Assembly: GCA_027485575.1 (NCBI GenBank)
Contig: JAIXQU010000162.1
Span: 1 to 36,654, forward strand
DNA length: 36,654 bases
Direction of reading: 5' to 3'
Origin: Cytophagaceae bacterium
GTDB lineage: Bacteria; Bacteroidota; Bacteroidia; Cytophagales; Flexibacteraceae
The notes under the pieces were generated by a model that did no database searches, was not told the DNA's origin, and worked only from the letters and a program-made list of their open reading frames with translations. Positions 7,220 to 15,916 of the stretch are shown piece after piece. The stretch's first letter is position 1. Each line of letters starts with the position of its first letter. The position numbers and the translations under genes are program-made.

Positions 7220-8061
7220 ATTTTATCAAAAGCTAAAAGAAACTGCACTATGGGCAGATAAATAAAAGAATAGAACATGACCCGCTTTGCCGTAACATCT
7301 GTTAGTTTTTTCATGTGGATCAAGGTCACGATTAAAAAACCAATTCCTAACAAAAAAGTTATAACTAAATAATAAACCCCTGTCAACTGAAGAAACGATG
7401 GGAATAGTGAAATCAAAACCAGGGCCACTGTATAAATAAAAATATAGTAGGCAGAATTGGCATCCTTTTCACGCCCAAATGGAAGGAGCCTGAAACCACC
7501 CCTTTGATAATCCTCGTCTAAAACCCATGCAATGGCCCAGAAATGAGGAAATTGCCAAAAAAACTGAATGCCAAACAGGAGATAATAATCCGGTTGAAAA
7601 TTCCCACTTGCAGCTACACATCCAACCAAAACAGGTAGAGCTCCCGGAAAAGCGCCTATCAATACCGACAGCGGAGATTTGGTTTTGTAAGGAGTGTAAA
7701 TAAAAACATAGAGGGCAAATGACACAAAAGACAGGACAGATGCAAATAGATTAAACCTGAACCCTATACCCAAAATTCCCAACAAAAGAAGAACAAACCC
7801 AAAAATAGCAGCATTGGTTTCATTCAAATCCTGGGTCGGCAACGGTCTCATTTTAGTACGATTCATTTTGGCATCCAACTCTTTCTCAATCACTTGATTA
7901 AAAAGATTAGCTGAACCTGTAATGAAAAAACCATAGATACCCAATTCCAGAATCTGGGTGAAAACCAGAGGCAAATCGGTTGCATAAACAAAGGATAAAA
8001 TAGTAGAAATTACCACCAATAAACTAAGCCGCGGTTTAAGCAGCGTCCAATAGGATTTCAT
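7216..8061 (-). CDS. ctaB: Heme O synthase (protoheme IX farnesyltransferase)
   Basis: A UbiA-family membrane prenyltransferase (cyoE homologue) that transfers a farnesyl group to heme B to make heme O, the precursor of heme A. Visible motifs are LLKPRLSLLVV at the N-terminus, the first Asp-rich motif region NLFNQVIEKELDAKMNRTKMRPLP, YTPYKTKSPLSVLIGAFPGALPVLVG, and the second region WQFPHFWAIAWVLDEDYQRGG; nine hydrophobic segments follow the family plan. I start at the ATG at 8061 (281 aa, MKSYWTLLKPRLS), which matches family N-termini. An in-frame start at 8106 would add 15 residues and overlap ctaA by 14 bp. It feeds CtaA, encoded just upstream, and its 3' end overlaps ctaE by 4 bp. Confidence 0.92.
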   Translation of the reverse strand: MKSYWTLLKPRLSLLVVISTILSFVYATDLPLVFTQILELGIYGFFITGSANLFNQVIEKELDAKMNRTKMRPLPTQDLNETNAAIFGFVLLLLGILGIGFRFNLFASVLSFVSFALYVFIYTPYKTKSPLSVLIGAFPGALPVLVGCVAASGNFQPDYYLLFGIQFFWQFPHFWAIAWVLDEDYQRGGFRLLPFGREKDANSAYYIFIYTVALVLISLFPSFLQLTGVYYLVITFLLGIGFLIVTLIHMKKLTDVTAKRVMFYSFIYLPIVQFLLAFDKI

Positions 8062-8092
8062 GGATACAAAAATGGCAGGATTTAATTTGCTT

Positions 8093-9064
8093 TCAACCAG
8101 AAACATTGCTGTTCACATTCCTTTCAGGAAATTTTAATAACAACCAGACCTGGGCGCAAACAACTGCAAAGCCAAAAAACAGGTGAAACGGTTGTGCAAA
8201 CTCTGGAAAATCGAAGTAGGCCAGAATTACGCCACTTAATATCAAAACAATAGATATCAATAGGGGTAAAAATGAATATTTCAAATGTTCAATCAAAAGT
8301 TTATTCCCTGATTTAAAAATCTGAAAAAATAGAATGAGAAATACGAGTAGAGAAAAACTCCTGTGAACTAAAAATTTCCAATCAAGTGTTTCGGTGTACA
8401 AGTTCCGTGAGCCATAGTCATATTTTTTAAACAAGACATCAACCTGAGAACGAACCTCCGTACCCAGAAAAAACTGAACCAAAAGGAATACAAATCCCAA
8501 AATAACTATGGAAGGAATTTTCACTCTTTTTGAACTAAGAATTTGACCTTTAGCAAAATAAGAAAAATGGAGAGAACCCAATAAAGCAAGTGCAATTAAC
8601 AAGGCAACAACAAGGTGAATGGTTATAATTAAAGGCTTCAAATCTGTTGAAACGACTTTAGACCCAAGCCAGCCTTGAAAAACCACAAGAACAAAAGAAA
8701 CGGTACTGTAAAATCTGGCTTTGACATTTGCTTTGGCCACAAAAGACCATATAAATTGAATCAGGATTGAAAAACCAATAACTACCCCAAGCAAACGATT
8801 GAGATATTCAGTCCAGGTTTTGATTGGATTAAAAACAAGTTTTCCATTTTCAGAGGAAAGCGGATCATTCCAGTATGCCAAAGGAACATCTGCATATTCC
8901 AAAGGTGGAACCCACAAACCAAAACACTTGGGCCAATCAGGACAACCCATTCCCGCACCAGTACTCCGTACTATACCACCCACAAAAACAAGGAAAAGGA
9001 CCAAAAAGAAAGAGGTCCTAATGGACCTCCTGTAAATTTTAAATCCTTTAAGATTATCAGGCAT
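8093..9064 (-). CDS. ctaA: Heme A synthase
   Basis: Membrane heme A synthase (COX15/CtaA family, 323 aa) that oxidises the C8 methyl of heme O to a formyl group. Eight hydrophobic helices form two four-helix halves. Family marks are GGIVRSTGAGMGCPDWPKCFG (cysteines C41 and C47), the histidines in TIHLVVALL (H150), VHRSFSLL (H234) and PFHLFFGF (H294), and EYLNRLLG. In the last motif Asn89 stands where Bacillus CtaA has a heme-ligand His. I start at 9064 because this ATG overlaps the ctaD stop by 8 bp and gives the usual N-terminus; the frame is open to 9100. It sits inside the oxidase operon, so heme A supply and oxidase subunits share one transcript. Confidence 0.92.
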   Translation of the reverse strand: MPDNLKGFKIYRRSIRTSFFLVLFLVFVGGIVRSTGAGMGCPDWPKCFGLWVPPLEYADVPLAYWNDPLSSENGKLVFNPIKTWTEYLNRLLGVVIGFSILIQFIWSFVAKANVKARFYSTVSFVLVVFQGWLGSKVVSTDLKPLIITIHLVVALLIALALLGSLHFSYFAKGQILSSKRVKIPSIVILGFVFLLVQFFLGTEVRSQVDVLFKKYDYGSRNLYTETLDWKFLVHRSFSLLVFLILFFQIFKSGNKLLIEHLKYSFLPLLISIVLILSGVILAYFDFPEFAQPFHLFFGFAVVCAQVWLLLKFPERNVNSNVSG

Positions 9065-10928
9065 GTGCTTTAGAAGCATTGGTCTCTTCAACCAAATCAA
9101 CTTCGCCTTCCAGATTAGAACTTAATGTAGCAGAAAAAGGAGTGGTCTGTAGAATGAAGTCTTCCTCAGCACCTGGCTTACTGTAATCATATGGCCATCT
9201 GTACACATGAGGAATTTCACCAACCCAGTTTCCGTGACCTGGATTAATAGGTGTTGTCCACTCCAGTGTATTCGCTCTCCACGGATTCATCGGCGCTCTT
9301 CGACCTCTGAAAATGCTGTAGAAGAAGTTGAACACAAATAAGAATTGAGCAACAAAGGTTACAATAGCCGCAGTAGATACAAATGCATTTAAGTCACCGA
9401 AAGTTTTAAAGGCATCATAACTGGTAAATGAATAATATCTTCTTGGGAAACCTGCAATGCCAGTATAGTGAAGTGGGAAAAACACGCAATACACACCAAT
9501 GAAAGTCATCCAGAAGTGAATATAACCAAGCTTTTCATTCAGCATTCTACCGAACATTTTCGGAAACCAATGGTAAACACCAGCAACCATCCCAAAGAAC
9601 GACGCAGAGCCCATCACAAGGTGAAAATGCGCTACAACGAAATAGGTGTCGTGTAATTGAATATCAATTGCGGAGTTACCCAATACAACACCAGTCAAAC
9701 CACCGGAAATAAAGAAGGAAACCAAACCAATTGAAAATAACATACCTGGGGTGAAGACAATATTTCCACGCCACAAAGTGGTGATGTAGTTAAATGCCTT
9801 TACTGCAGATGGAATGGCTATTATCAAAGTCAGAAACATAAATATTGAACCCAAAAATGGATTCATACCTGTTACAAACATGTGATGCGCCCAAACAATA
9901 AAAGAAAGGAGAGTAATGGCCATGATAGAACCGATCATAGCTTTGTATCCAAAAATTGGCTTTCTGGAATTTACAGCAATAATTTCTGAAGTAATTCCAA
10001 GCGCAGGAAGAAGTACGATATAAACCTCCGGATGACCTAAGAACCAAAAAAGATGTTGGAACAAAATTGCACTTCCACCAACGTTAGGCAATGCCTCACC
10101 ATTGATATAGATTTCAGAAAGATAAAAGCTAGTTCCCATGCTTCTATCAAACATTAATAACAATGCGGCAGACAGGAGAACAGGGAATGAGAGAATACCG
10201 ATAATGGCAGTAAAGAAAAACGCCCAGATTGTAAGAGGGAGACGGGTAAAAGTCATACCCTTTGTCCTCATGTTAATTACAGTTGAAACATAATTAATAC
10301 TACCAAGCAAAGATGAAACTATAAATAGAGCCATTGCGAAAAGCCACATGGTCATACCTGTGCCAGAACCTGGAGCTGCCTGAGGCAATGCGCTCAAAGG
10401 TGGATATATTACCCAACCCCCTGAAGCCGGACCAGTTTCAATAAATAAAGAACAAAGCATGATAACGGAACTTGCAAAGAAGAACCAATACGAAAGCATG
10501 TTCAAAAAGCCTGAAGCCATATCTCTGGCACCAATTTGAAGAGGAATCAGGAAATTTGAGAAAGTCCCACTTAAACCAGCAGTTAATACAAAGAAAACCA
10601 TGATGGTTCCGTGCATGGTAACCATTGCCAGATAAAATTCAGGATTTAATTTCCCACCTTCAATCCAACCACCTAGGATAGGCTTGAGGAATGACATGTC
10701 GGTATTTGGAAATCCCAATTGAATTCTGAAAATGGTGGACAAAGTGCCGCCGATTATCGCCCAGAAAATCCCTGAAATAAGAAATTGCTTGGCAATAACT
10801 TTATGGTCCTCCGAAAAGATGTATTTAGTTAAAAATGTCCCTTCCTCATGATCATGATCGTCATGATGATCGTGCCCGTGGGCATGAGTATCAACCGCTA
10901 TTGCAGGATTGTGATCTAAATTTGCCAT
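9057..10928 (-). CDS. ctaD: Cytochrome c oxidase subunit I
   Basis: Catalytic subunit of the heme-copper oxidase (coxA), 623 aa, twelve transmembrane helices. It reduces O2 at a heme a3-CuB centre and pumps protons. Residues expected as ligands are visible: H106 (MHGTIMVFFVL) and H436 for heme a, H299, H348 and H349 for CuB, and H434 for heme a3 (HDTYFVVAHFHLVMG). GHPEVYI (E301, Y303) gives an A1-type oxidase with the D-channel glutamate and the cross-linked Tyr. The N-terminus carries an extra His/Asp-rich stretch (HAHGHDHHDDHDHEE, residues 15-29) before the first helix, which could bind metal. It follows ctaC by 6 bp, and its stop overlaps the ctaA start. Confidence 0.96.
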   Translation of the reverse strand: MANLDHNPAIAVDTHAHGHDHHDDHDHEEGTFLTKYIFSEDHKVIAKQFLISGIFWAIIGGTLSTIFRIQLGFPNTDMSFLKPILGGWIEGGKLNPEFYLAMVTMHGTIMVFFVLTAGLSGTFSNFLIPLQIGARDMASGFLNMLSYWFFFASSVIMLCSLFIETGPASGGWVIYPPLSALPQAAPGSGTGMTMWLFAMALFIVSSLLGSINYVSTVINMRTKGMTFTRLPLTIWAFFFTAIIGILSFPVLLSAALLLMFDRSMGTSFYLSEIYINGEALPNVGGSAILFQHLFWFLGHPEVYIVLLPALGITSEIIAVNSRKPIFGYKAMIGSIMAITLLSFIVWAHHMFVTGMNPFLGSIFMFLTLIIAIPSAVKAFNYITTLWRGNIVFTPGMLFSIGLVSFFISGGLTGVVLGNSAIDIQLHDTYFVVAHFHLVMGSASFFGMVAGVYHWFPKMFGRMLNEKLGYIHFWMTFIGVYCVFFPLHYTGIAGFPRRYYSFTSYDAFKTFGDLNAFVSTAAIVTFVAQFLFVFNFFYSIFRGRRAPMNPWRANTLEWTTPINPGHGNWVGEIPHVYRWPYDYSKPGAEEDFILQTTPFSATLSSNLEGEVDLVEETNASKAHA

Positions 10929-10934
10929 AAAAAA

Positions 10935-12026
10935 TTAATATGCTTTTGTTACTAACTTACCAATAGAATTTATAGATGCTGTAGCACCTGATGACTTTTT
11001 ATTGTCCTCAACGGATTGCTCAGCTAATTTTTTCAGGTTATCAGGTACCTTTTTCAGATAATCTGGATTTTTGGCGAGAAAAGATTGCTGACTTTTTATC
11101 CAAGCCTCATACTCATCCTCATCGTCCACAATCAGCCTCATGCGCATTCCAAAATGACCACTTCCACACACCTCAGTACAAGCAATTTCATAAGTAAAAT
11201 CAGGTTTACCCAGTTGTGCCTTCATCTCAGCAGATGTCTTTGTAGGCACAAACCAAAAATGAGTAGGCATTCCTGGAACCGCATCCATCTTTACACGAAA
11301 ATGAGGAGCAAACACGGAATGTAGAACATCTCTGGCCCTTATTTTAAACAAAACCGGTTTTCCGACAGGAATATGGACCTCTCCAGCCATAAAATCATCA
11401 AATGAATTTTTATCTGCGAAGTCAATTCCAACTGAATTCAAATCATCAATTTTTCTAAAGTTGTGTTTTCCAAGTGCCTTGTCCATACCTGGATATCGCA
11501 CCAACCAGTTAAACTGTTTACCAACCAACTCAACAACGACGGCATCGGCAGGTGCAGCTTTTGTAATGTCAGACCACGCTTTCCAACCGGTAAAAACCAG
11601 AAGCGATAAAACAATGGCTGGAATTACCGTCCAGATAAACTCAAGTCGATGGTTGACAGGGTAGAATAATGCTTTATTTCCTTCTTTAAACTGATAAACG
11701 TATGGAAAGAAAAATAGCAAAACATGGGTAGCAATAAATACAATTGTAATAACTGCCATAGAAAACCAAAATAAGTTATCTGTGATAACCCCATGCAAAG
11801 AAGAAGCTTCAGGAAGGTAAAACTCTCTTGAAGAAACTGTTAACCAAATGAATCCAATTAATCCAAAAACAAAGAATACGGGGAATAATAAACCATTTAT
11901 TTTATTACTGAGTCCAGCTCTTTTTTCGTTTGATTTAGTGAAAACATCAATCAATACCTGAGCTCTTACCAAAAGTCCAATGACAATAAGTAAAAGGACA
12001 ACTGCGGCTATAATCAAATAAAACAT
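10935..12026 (-). CDS. ctaC: Cytochrome c oxidase subunit II
   Basis: Electron entry subunit (coxB), 363 aa. The N-terminal part has more hydrophobic helices than classical subunit II (about residues 2-20, 46-63, 84-108 and 130-147). A periplasmic cupredoxin domain follows. CuA ligands are H236 (DVLHSVFAPHFRVKMDAVPGM) and C283, E285, C287, H291 and M294 in CTEVCGSGHFGM. GWKAWSD and QFNWLVRYPG are the aromatic region that passes electrons to heme a. There is no CxxCH, so this is not a caa3-type fused subunit; electrons must arrive from ActE, the N-terminal heme of ActA or a separate cytochrome. It sits directly after actF (14 bp), consistent with an ACIII-oxidase supercomplex as known from Flavobacterium johnsoniae. 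Confidence 0.94.
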   Translation of the reverse strand: MFYLIIAAVVLLLIVIGLLVRAQVLIDVFTKSNEKRAGLSNKINGLLFPVFFVFGLIGFIWLTVSSREFYLPEASSLHGVITDNLFWFSMAVITIVFIATHVLLFFFPYVYQFKEGNKALFYPVNHRLEFIWTVIPAIVLSLLVFTGWKAWSDITKAAPADAVVVELVGKQFNWLVRYPGMDKALGKHNFRKIDDLNSVGIDFADKNSFDDFMAGEVHIPVGKPVLFKIRARDVLHSVFAPHFRVKMDAVPGMPTHFWFVPTKTSAEMKAQLGKPDFTYEIACTEVCGSGHFGMRMRLIVDDEDEYEAWIKSQQSFLAKNPDYLKKVPDNLKKLAEQSVEDNKKSSGATASINSIGKLVTKAY

Positions 12027-12040
12027 ATCGAATCTATATA

Positions 12041-13327
12041 TTAAATATCGTGGTGAAGAGACTCCTGAAGCATTGGGTGATTTTTAGCAAGCAAACCAAG
12101 TTTAGAAATTTGCGTGCTTATCACATAAATAAAAGCAGAAGCAAAAACGGTTACAGTCCCAAATTCAAGGAATCCGAATCCGCTTGTTCCTTTTGTAACG
12201 CCTGGCATGATCATCAAATAAAAATCTAACCAGTGTCCAATTATAATTGCTATTGCTGCTATTTTCAAAAGTATAGTCTGCCTTTTTGCATCTCTTGTCA
12301 TTAAAAACAGAAATGGAAATAAAAAGTTTATAATTATGTTAAAAAAGAATAAACCCCTGTAATGACCATCATAAAGGTGCATTCGTTCTTTGAAGTAAAT
12401 TATTTCCTCAGGGATATTGGCATAGTAGATTAGCAAAAACTGAGATACCCATAAGTAGGTCCAGAACACAGAGAAAGCAAACATGAATTTACCTAAATCA
12501 TGCAAGTGATTCTGATTTACAAAAGAAAGTAAACCCTTCTCTTTCAATAATAAAACAGTCAAAACGATAGTAGCAATACCTGAAACCCACCAACTGGCAA
12601 AATGGTACCAACCAAATAATGTACTATACCAGTGAGGATTTATAGACATGGTCCAGTCCCAGGCAACCATAGAAGTTGATACTCCAAAAATAATCAGGAA
12701 AACTGCTGAAACAGTAATTGTCTTATTGTAATAAGTCAAGCCTCCCTCAAGGTCCTCCTTCGCAGAATAACCACGGATAATCCTCCAGATAAAATACCAG
12801 AGACCAAAAAACAAAACCATTCTAACAAGGAAGAAAGGCGTGTTGAGGAATGCACTTTTTCCTTGCAATACCTCATCGTGGGCTACAGCGTCGGCATGCG
12901 TCCAATGAAAGATATCATGTCCACCAAGAAGGAAAATAACCAACATGGCAACAAAACTGAAAGGTAAAAAAGCACCGAATGCTTCCGGAATTCTTTTAAT
13001 GGTAACGGACCATCCTGCCCAAGCAACGTATTGGATGGAAACAAAGAAAACACCAATTAGAGATATTCCCGTGAAAAACAAGGCGTTGTGCCAAAGGACT
13101 GCATAAAGTCTGGCTGTCCAGGTTGGGGCATGCGCACCACCATGACCAGCAGTTGCGCCGTGGGCAACTTCATGTCCATGGTCGCCTCCACCCATAATAA
13201 GCATAGCAAGGCCCACACCAAACATGGCCAGACCAATAAATAGCCACATCAAAACACGCTTCTTTGCCTCAGGGGTGAAGTCGTATTTTTCGTCTAAATT
13301 ATAATGTACTGTAGAATGAGATCCCAT
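12041..13327 (-). CDS. actF: Alternative complex III subunit ActF
   Basis: The protein has 428 aa and about ten membrane-spanning segments. It is the second NrfD/PsrC-like quinol-site subunit of the quinol:cytochrome c oxidoreductase and a paralogue of ActC. Recognisable stretches are KKRVLMWLFIGLAMFGVGLA, WTARLYAVLWHNALFFTGISLIG, MVAWDWTMSINPHWYSTLFGWYHFASWWVSG and GHWLDFYLMIMPG. The loop after the first helix is rich in His and Gly (GGGDHGHEVAHGATAGHGGAHAP, about 47-69). It lies 3 bp downstream of actE and 14 bp upstream of ctaC, within the operon order actABCDEF. Confidence 0.92.
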   Translation of the reverse strand: MGSHSTVHYNLDEKYDFTPEAKKRVLMWLFIGLAMFGVGLAMLIMGGGDHGHEVAHGATAGHGGAHAPTWTARLYAVLWHNALFFTGISLIGVFFVSIQYVAWAGWSVTIKRIPEAFGAFLPFSFVAMLVIFLLGGHDIFHWTHADAVAHDEVLQGKSAFLNTPFFLVRMVLFFGLWYFIWRIIRGYSAKEDLEGGLTYYNKTITVSAVFLIIFGVSTSMVAWDWTMSINPHWYSTLFGWYHFASWWVSGIATIVLTVLLLKEKGLLSFVNQNHLHDLGKFMFAFSVFWTYLWVSQFLLIYYANIPEEIIYFKERMHLYDGHYRGLFFFNIIINFLFPFLFLMTRDAKRQTILLKIAAIAIIIGHWLDFYLMIMPGVTKGTSGFGFLEFGTVTVFASAFIYVISTQISKLGLLAKNHPMLQESLHHDI

Positions 13328-13330
13328 TGA

Positions 13331-13945
13331 TTATTGTGCTGAACTTCCGAGAGATTTAACGTAATGAACTATTTTCCAACGCTCATCAGGATTAACCTGT
13401 GAACCATGAGGCCACATTCTGCCTTTCCCGTGTGTGATCACGTGGAAAATGTGACCATCCGTAACAACTTTTGCTTTTGCAACCAGATTGGCAACACCTT
13501 TGTATTGATCGGCCACCTTTCCATCACCCAACCCGCCTTCGCCATGGCAGGACTGACAATATCGACCATAAAGTACCTTCCCATCTTCAACCGTCTCTTT
13601 GGACAACGGAATCGGATTTATTAGTACCTTGGCAGCATACTCCAAGCTGTCTGCAGGAATATTGTATGCAAAAATTTCATTTGCCAAACTTCCTTTCTTC
13701 ATTCCGGAATATTGCTTTCGGGCAACAGTCCCAGCTACAGGCTTTCTCTGATTTAATCCACCTGCATTTACATTGATCGTATTGTAAAATTCCGAAGACG
13801 TATCAGTTACCTGAGAATAAGGCTCAAATGCAATTGCATGAGCCATTTGTGGTGCATATTCAAGACCTGGATCATTGGGGTCTTTGCCGCAACTAAAGAG
13901 CAGCACAATGCTTGATACAGCGATTACTCCTTTAAGTGAAATCAT
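13331..13945 (-). CDS. actE: Alternative complex III monoheme cytochrome subunit ActE
   Basis: This is a 204-aa cytochrome c lipoprotein. The N-terminus is a lipoprotein signal (VSSIVLLFSC, lipidated Cys19). Heme is attached at C130/C133 with H134 (YCQSCHGEGGLGDGKVA). Met177 (GKGRMWPHGSQV) is the likely sixth ligand. The terminal helix (DERWKIVHYVKSLG) is typical of class I cytochromes c. In ACIII this subunit accepts electrons from the multiheme ActA and delivers them towards the oxidase CuA site. Its ATG abuts the actD stop with no gap. Confidence 0.92.
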   Translation of the reverse strand: MISLKGVIAVSSIVLLFSCGKDPNDPGLEYAPQMAHAIAFEPYSQVTDTSSEFYNTINVNAGGLNQRKPVAGTVARKQYSGMKKGSLANEIFAYNIPADSLEYAAKVLINPIPLSKETVEDGKVLYGRYCQSCHGEGGLGDGKVADQYKGVANLVAKAKVVTDGHIFHVITHGKGRMWPHGSQVNPDERWKIVHYVKSLGSSAQ

Positions 13946-14485
13946 TTAATGCTTTTCTACGATGTCTTTAATATTAACTTCTGAGGCACCCGTTGCCTTT
14001 ATCATTTCAGTGAGTTTCTCAACAGAAAACTGCTTGTTCTTTTCAATATCAAAAACAAGGATAAACTTGTCATCGGAACTCCTTGGGTCAAAAACAGTTT
14101 TTTGTGAACCTGGACCTAATCCTGAGGCAAGAAGGAATGTACCAACCATGCCCAAGGCGGCAAATAGTACAGTTAATTCAAAACTTACAGGAATAAAGGA
14201 AGGAAAAGGCAAATGGGCTTTCCCACCAATATTCATCGGCCAATCAAATCCAAGTGTTGATATCTGAAGGGTTAAAGCACAGGTAGTACCAGTTGCTCCA
14301 AACATAAAAGCTGCCTGCGGAAGACGGCTTCTCTTAATACCCAACGCAGGGTCGATCCCGTGAATTGGAAAGGGTGTAAAGGCTTCCAGGATTTTTGCAC
14401 CCTGCTCCCTTAAATTTTTAATAGCGGCTAACAAGACATCATCGTCGTCAAACACACCAACTAAGTAACTTTTTACTTCTGACAT
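13946..14485 (-). CDS. actD: Alternative complex III membrane subunit ActD (DUF3341)
   Basis: The protein has 179 aa. An N-terminal soluble part (VKSYLVGVFDDDDVLLAAIKNLREQGAKILEAFTPFPIHGIDPALG) is followed by two transmembrane helices (around AAFMFGATGTTCALTLQISTL and SFELTVLFAALGMVGTFLLASG) and a C-terminal soluble ferredoxin-like segment (DDKFILVFDIEKNKQFSVEKLTEMIKATGASEVNI). This is the DUF3341 plan of ActD, which has no cofactor and scaffolds the complex. Gaps are 9 bp to actC and zero to actE. Confidence 0.92.
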   Translation of the reverse strand: MSEVKSYLVGVFDDDDVLLAAIKNLREQGAKILEAFTPFPIHGIDPALGIKRSRLPQAAFMFGATGTTCALTLQISTLGFDWPMNIGGKAHLPFPSFIPVSFELTVLFAALGMVGTFLLASGLGPGSQKTVFDPRSSDDKFILVFDIEKNKQFSVEKLTEMIKATGASEVNIKDIVEKH

Positions 14486-14494
14486 GATGTTATT

Positions 14495-15910
14495 CTAATT
14501 GTGTGAAACAGTTTCGTTGGACTTAACTTTAGCATTTCCAGTTGCCTGGCCAGTTTGAACATCTCCTGCTGATTTCAAAATAGCTTTTACTTCTGCCATA
14601 TTGATAACAGGAAGGAATTTTGAAAACAAAAGGAATAAGGTAAAGAACAAACCAAATGAGTTGGCATAATCTCCAATATCAAACCAGGTTGGAGTAAAGT
14701 AAGCCCAACTTGACGGAAGATAATCCCTGTGAAGTGAGGTTACTATAATTACAAAACGCTCAAACCACATCCCAATATTTACAACAATGGATATAACAAA
14801 AGTTGCCAGGATGCTTCTTCTTACGGATCTAAACCAGAATAATTGAGGAGAAAACACATTGCATGTCATCATTGCCAGATAAGACCACCAATATGGGCCT
14901 GTTGCTCTGTTGATAAATGCATAACTTTCATATTCAACTCCTGAATACCAGGCAATAAAAAACTCAGTTATATAAGCAACACCCACAATTGAACCGGTAA
15001 GTGTAATAACTTTATTCATCGACTCAACGTGAGCCAAAGTAATATAATCTTCTAAATGAAATACCTTTCTGGTAATCAACATCAATGTCAATACCATTGC
15101 AAAACCAGAGAAGATAGCTCCTGCCACAAAATAAGGAGGGAAAATCGTGGTGTGCCATCCTGGAACCAATGAAGTTGCAAAGTCCATACTTACAATTGTG
15201 TGTACAGAAAGAACAAGCGGTGTTGACAAACCTGCCAAAACCAAAGAAACTGCCTCAAATCTTGACCAATCCTTTGCAGAACCGTTCCAACCAAAAGCCA
15301 TTGTTCCATAAATCAATCTGGAGATTTTGTTGGTTGCTCTATCTCTGATGGTCGCTAAATCTGGTATTAAACCAATGTACCAGAAAACAACCGAAACAGT
15401 TAAGTATGTTGAAATCGCAAATACATCCCAAACCAAAGGAGAATTAAAGTTCACCCAAAGAGAACCATATGTATTTCCTAAAGGAAGTGCCCAATGTGCC
15501 AACCATGGACGACCCATGTGAAGAAGAATAAATGAGGCTGCACAAAGTACCGCAAAAATGGTCATGGCCTCTGCAGCACGGTTAATAGAAGTTCTCCATT
15601 TCTGTCTGAATAACAACAAGATGGCAGAAATAAGCGTACCAGCATGACCGATACCTACCCACCATACGAAGTTTGTAATGTCCCAGGCCCAACCTACTGT
15701 TTTGTTAAGACCCCAAACACCAATTCCGACAAACCATGTGTACATTACACAAAATACACCAACTCCCAATAGAAGGACTGAAAAAGTAAACGCAATGATC
15801 CAACTTTTGGATGGTTTACCTTCCACCTGTCTGCAGATGTCATTGGTAATATCGGCCCAGGTTTTTCCTCCTGTTACAAGAGGTTCCCTGACTGATGAAG
15901 TTACGTTCAT
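14495..15910 (-). CDS. actC: Alternative complex III quinol-binding membrane subunit ActC (NrfD/PsrC family)
   Basis: This 471-aa protein has about ten transmembrane helices. It belongs to the polysulfide-reductase NrfD/PsrC family and in ACIII carries the menaquinol oxidation site beside the iron-sulfur subunit ActB. Distinctive stretches are [77 protein letters not shown] and [25 protein letters not shown]. The C-terminal ~45 residues are a polar tail. It starts 6 bp after actB and is followed after 9 bp by actD. Confidence 0.94.
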   Translation of the reverse strand: MNVTSSVREPLVTGGKTWADITNDICRQVEGKPSKSWIIAFTFSVLLLGVGVFCVMYTWFVGIGVWGLNKTVGWAWDITNFVWWVGIGHAGTLISAILLLFRQKWRTSINRAAEAMTIFAVLCAASFILLHMGRPWLAHWALPLGNTYGSLWVNFNSPLVWDVFAISTYLTVSVVFWYIGLIPDLATIRDRATNKISRLIYGTMAFGWNGSAKDWSRFEAVSLVLAGLSTPLVLSVHTIVSMDFATSLVPGWHTTIFPPYFVAGAIFSGFAMVLTLMLITRKVFHLEDYITLAHVESMNKVITLTGSIVGVAYITEFFIAWYSGVEYESYAFINRATGPYWWSYLAMMTCNVFSPQLFWFRSVRRSILATFVISIVVNIGMWFERFVIIVTSLHRDYLPSSWAYFTPTWFDIGDYANSFGLFFTLFLLFSKFLPVINMAEVKAILKSAGDVQTGQATGNAKVKSNETVSHN

Positions 15911-15916
15911 AATATA

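Noticed and set aside
9790-10047. Minus-strand ORF within ctaD
   Set aside because: It is an out-of-frame reading of the same strand as subunit I, whose frame is unambiguous.
10935-12026. caa3-type oxidase (subunit II fused to cytochrome c)
   Set aside because: No CxxCH occurs in subunit II; the only motif is the CuA site C-x3-C-x3-H-x2-M.
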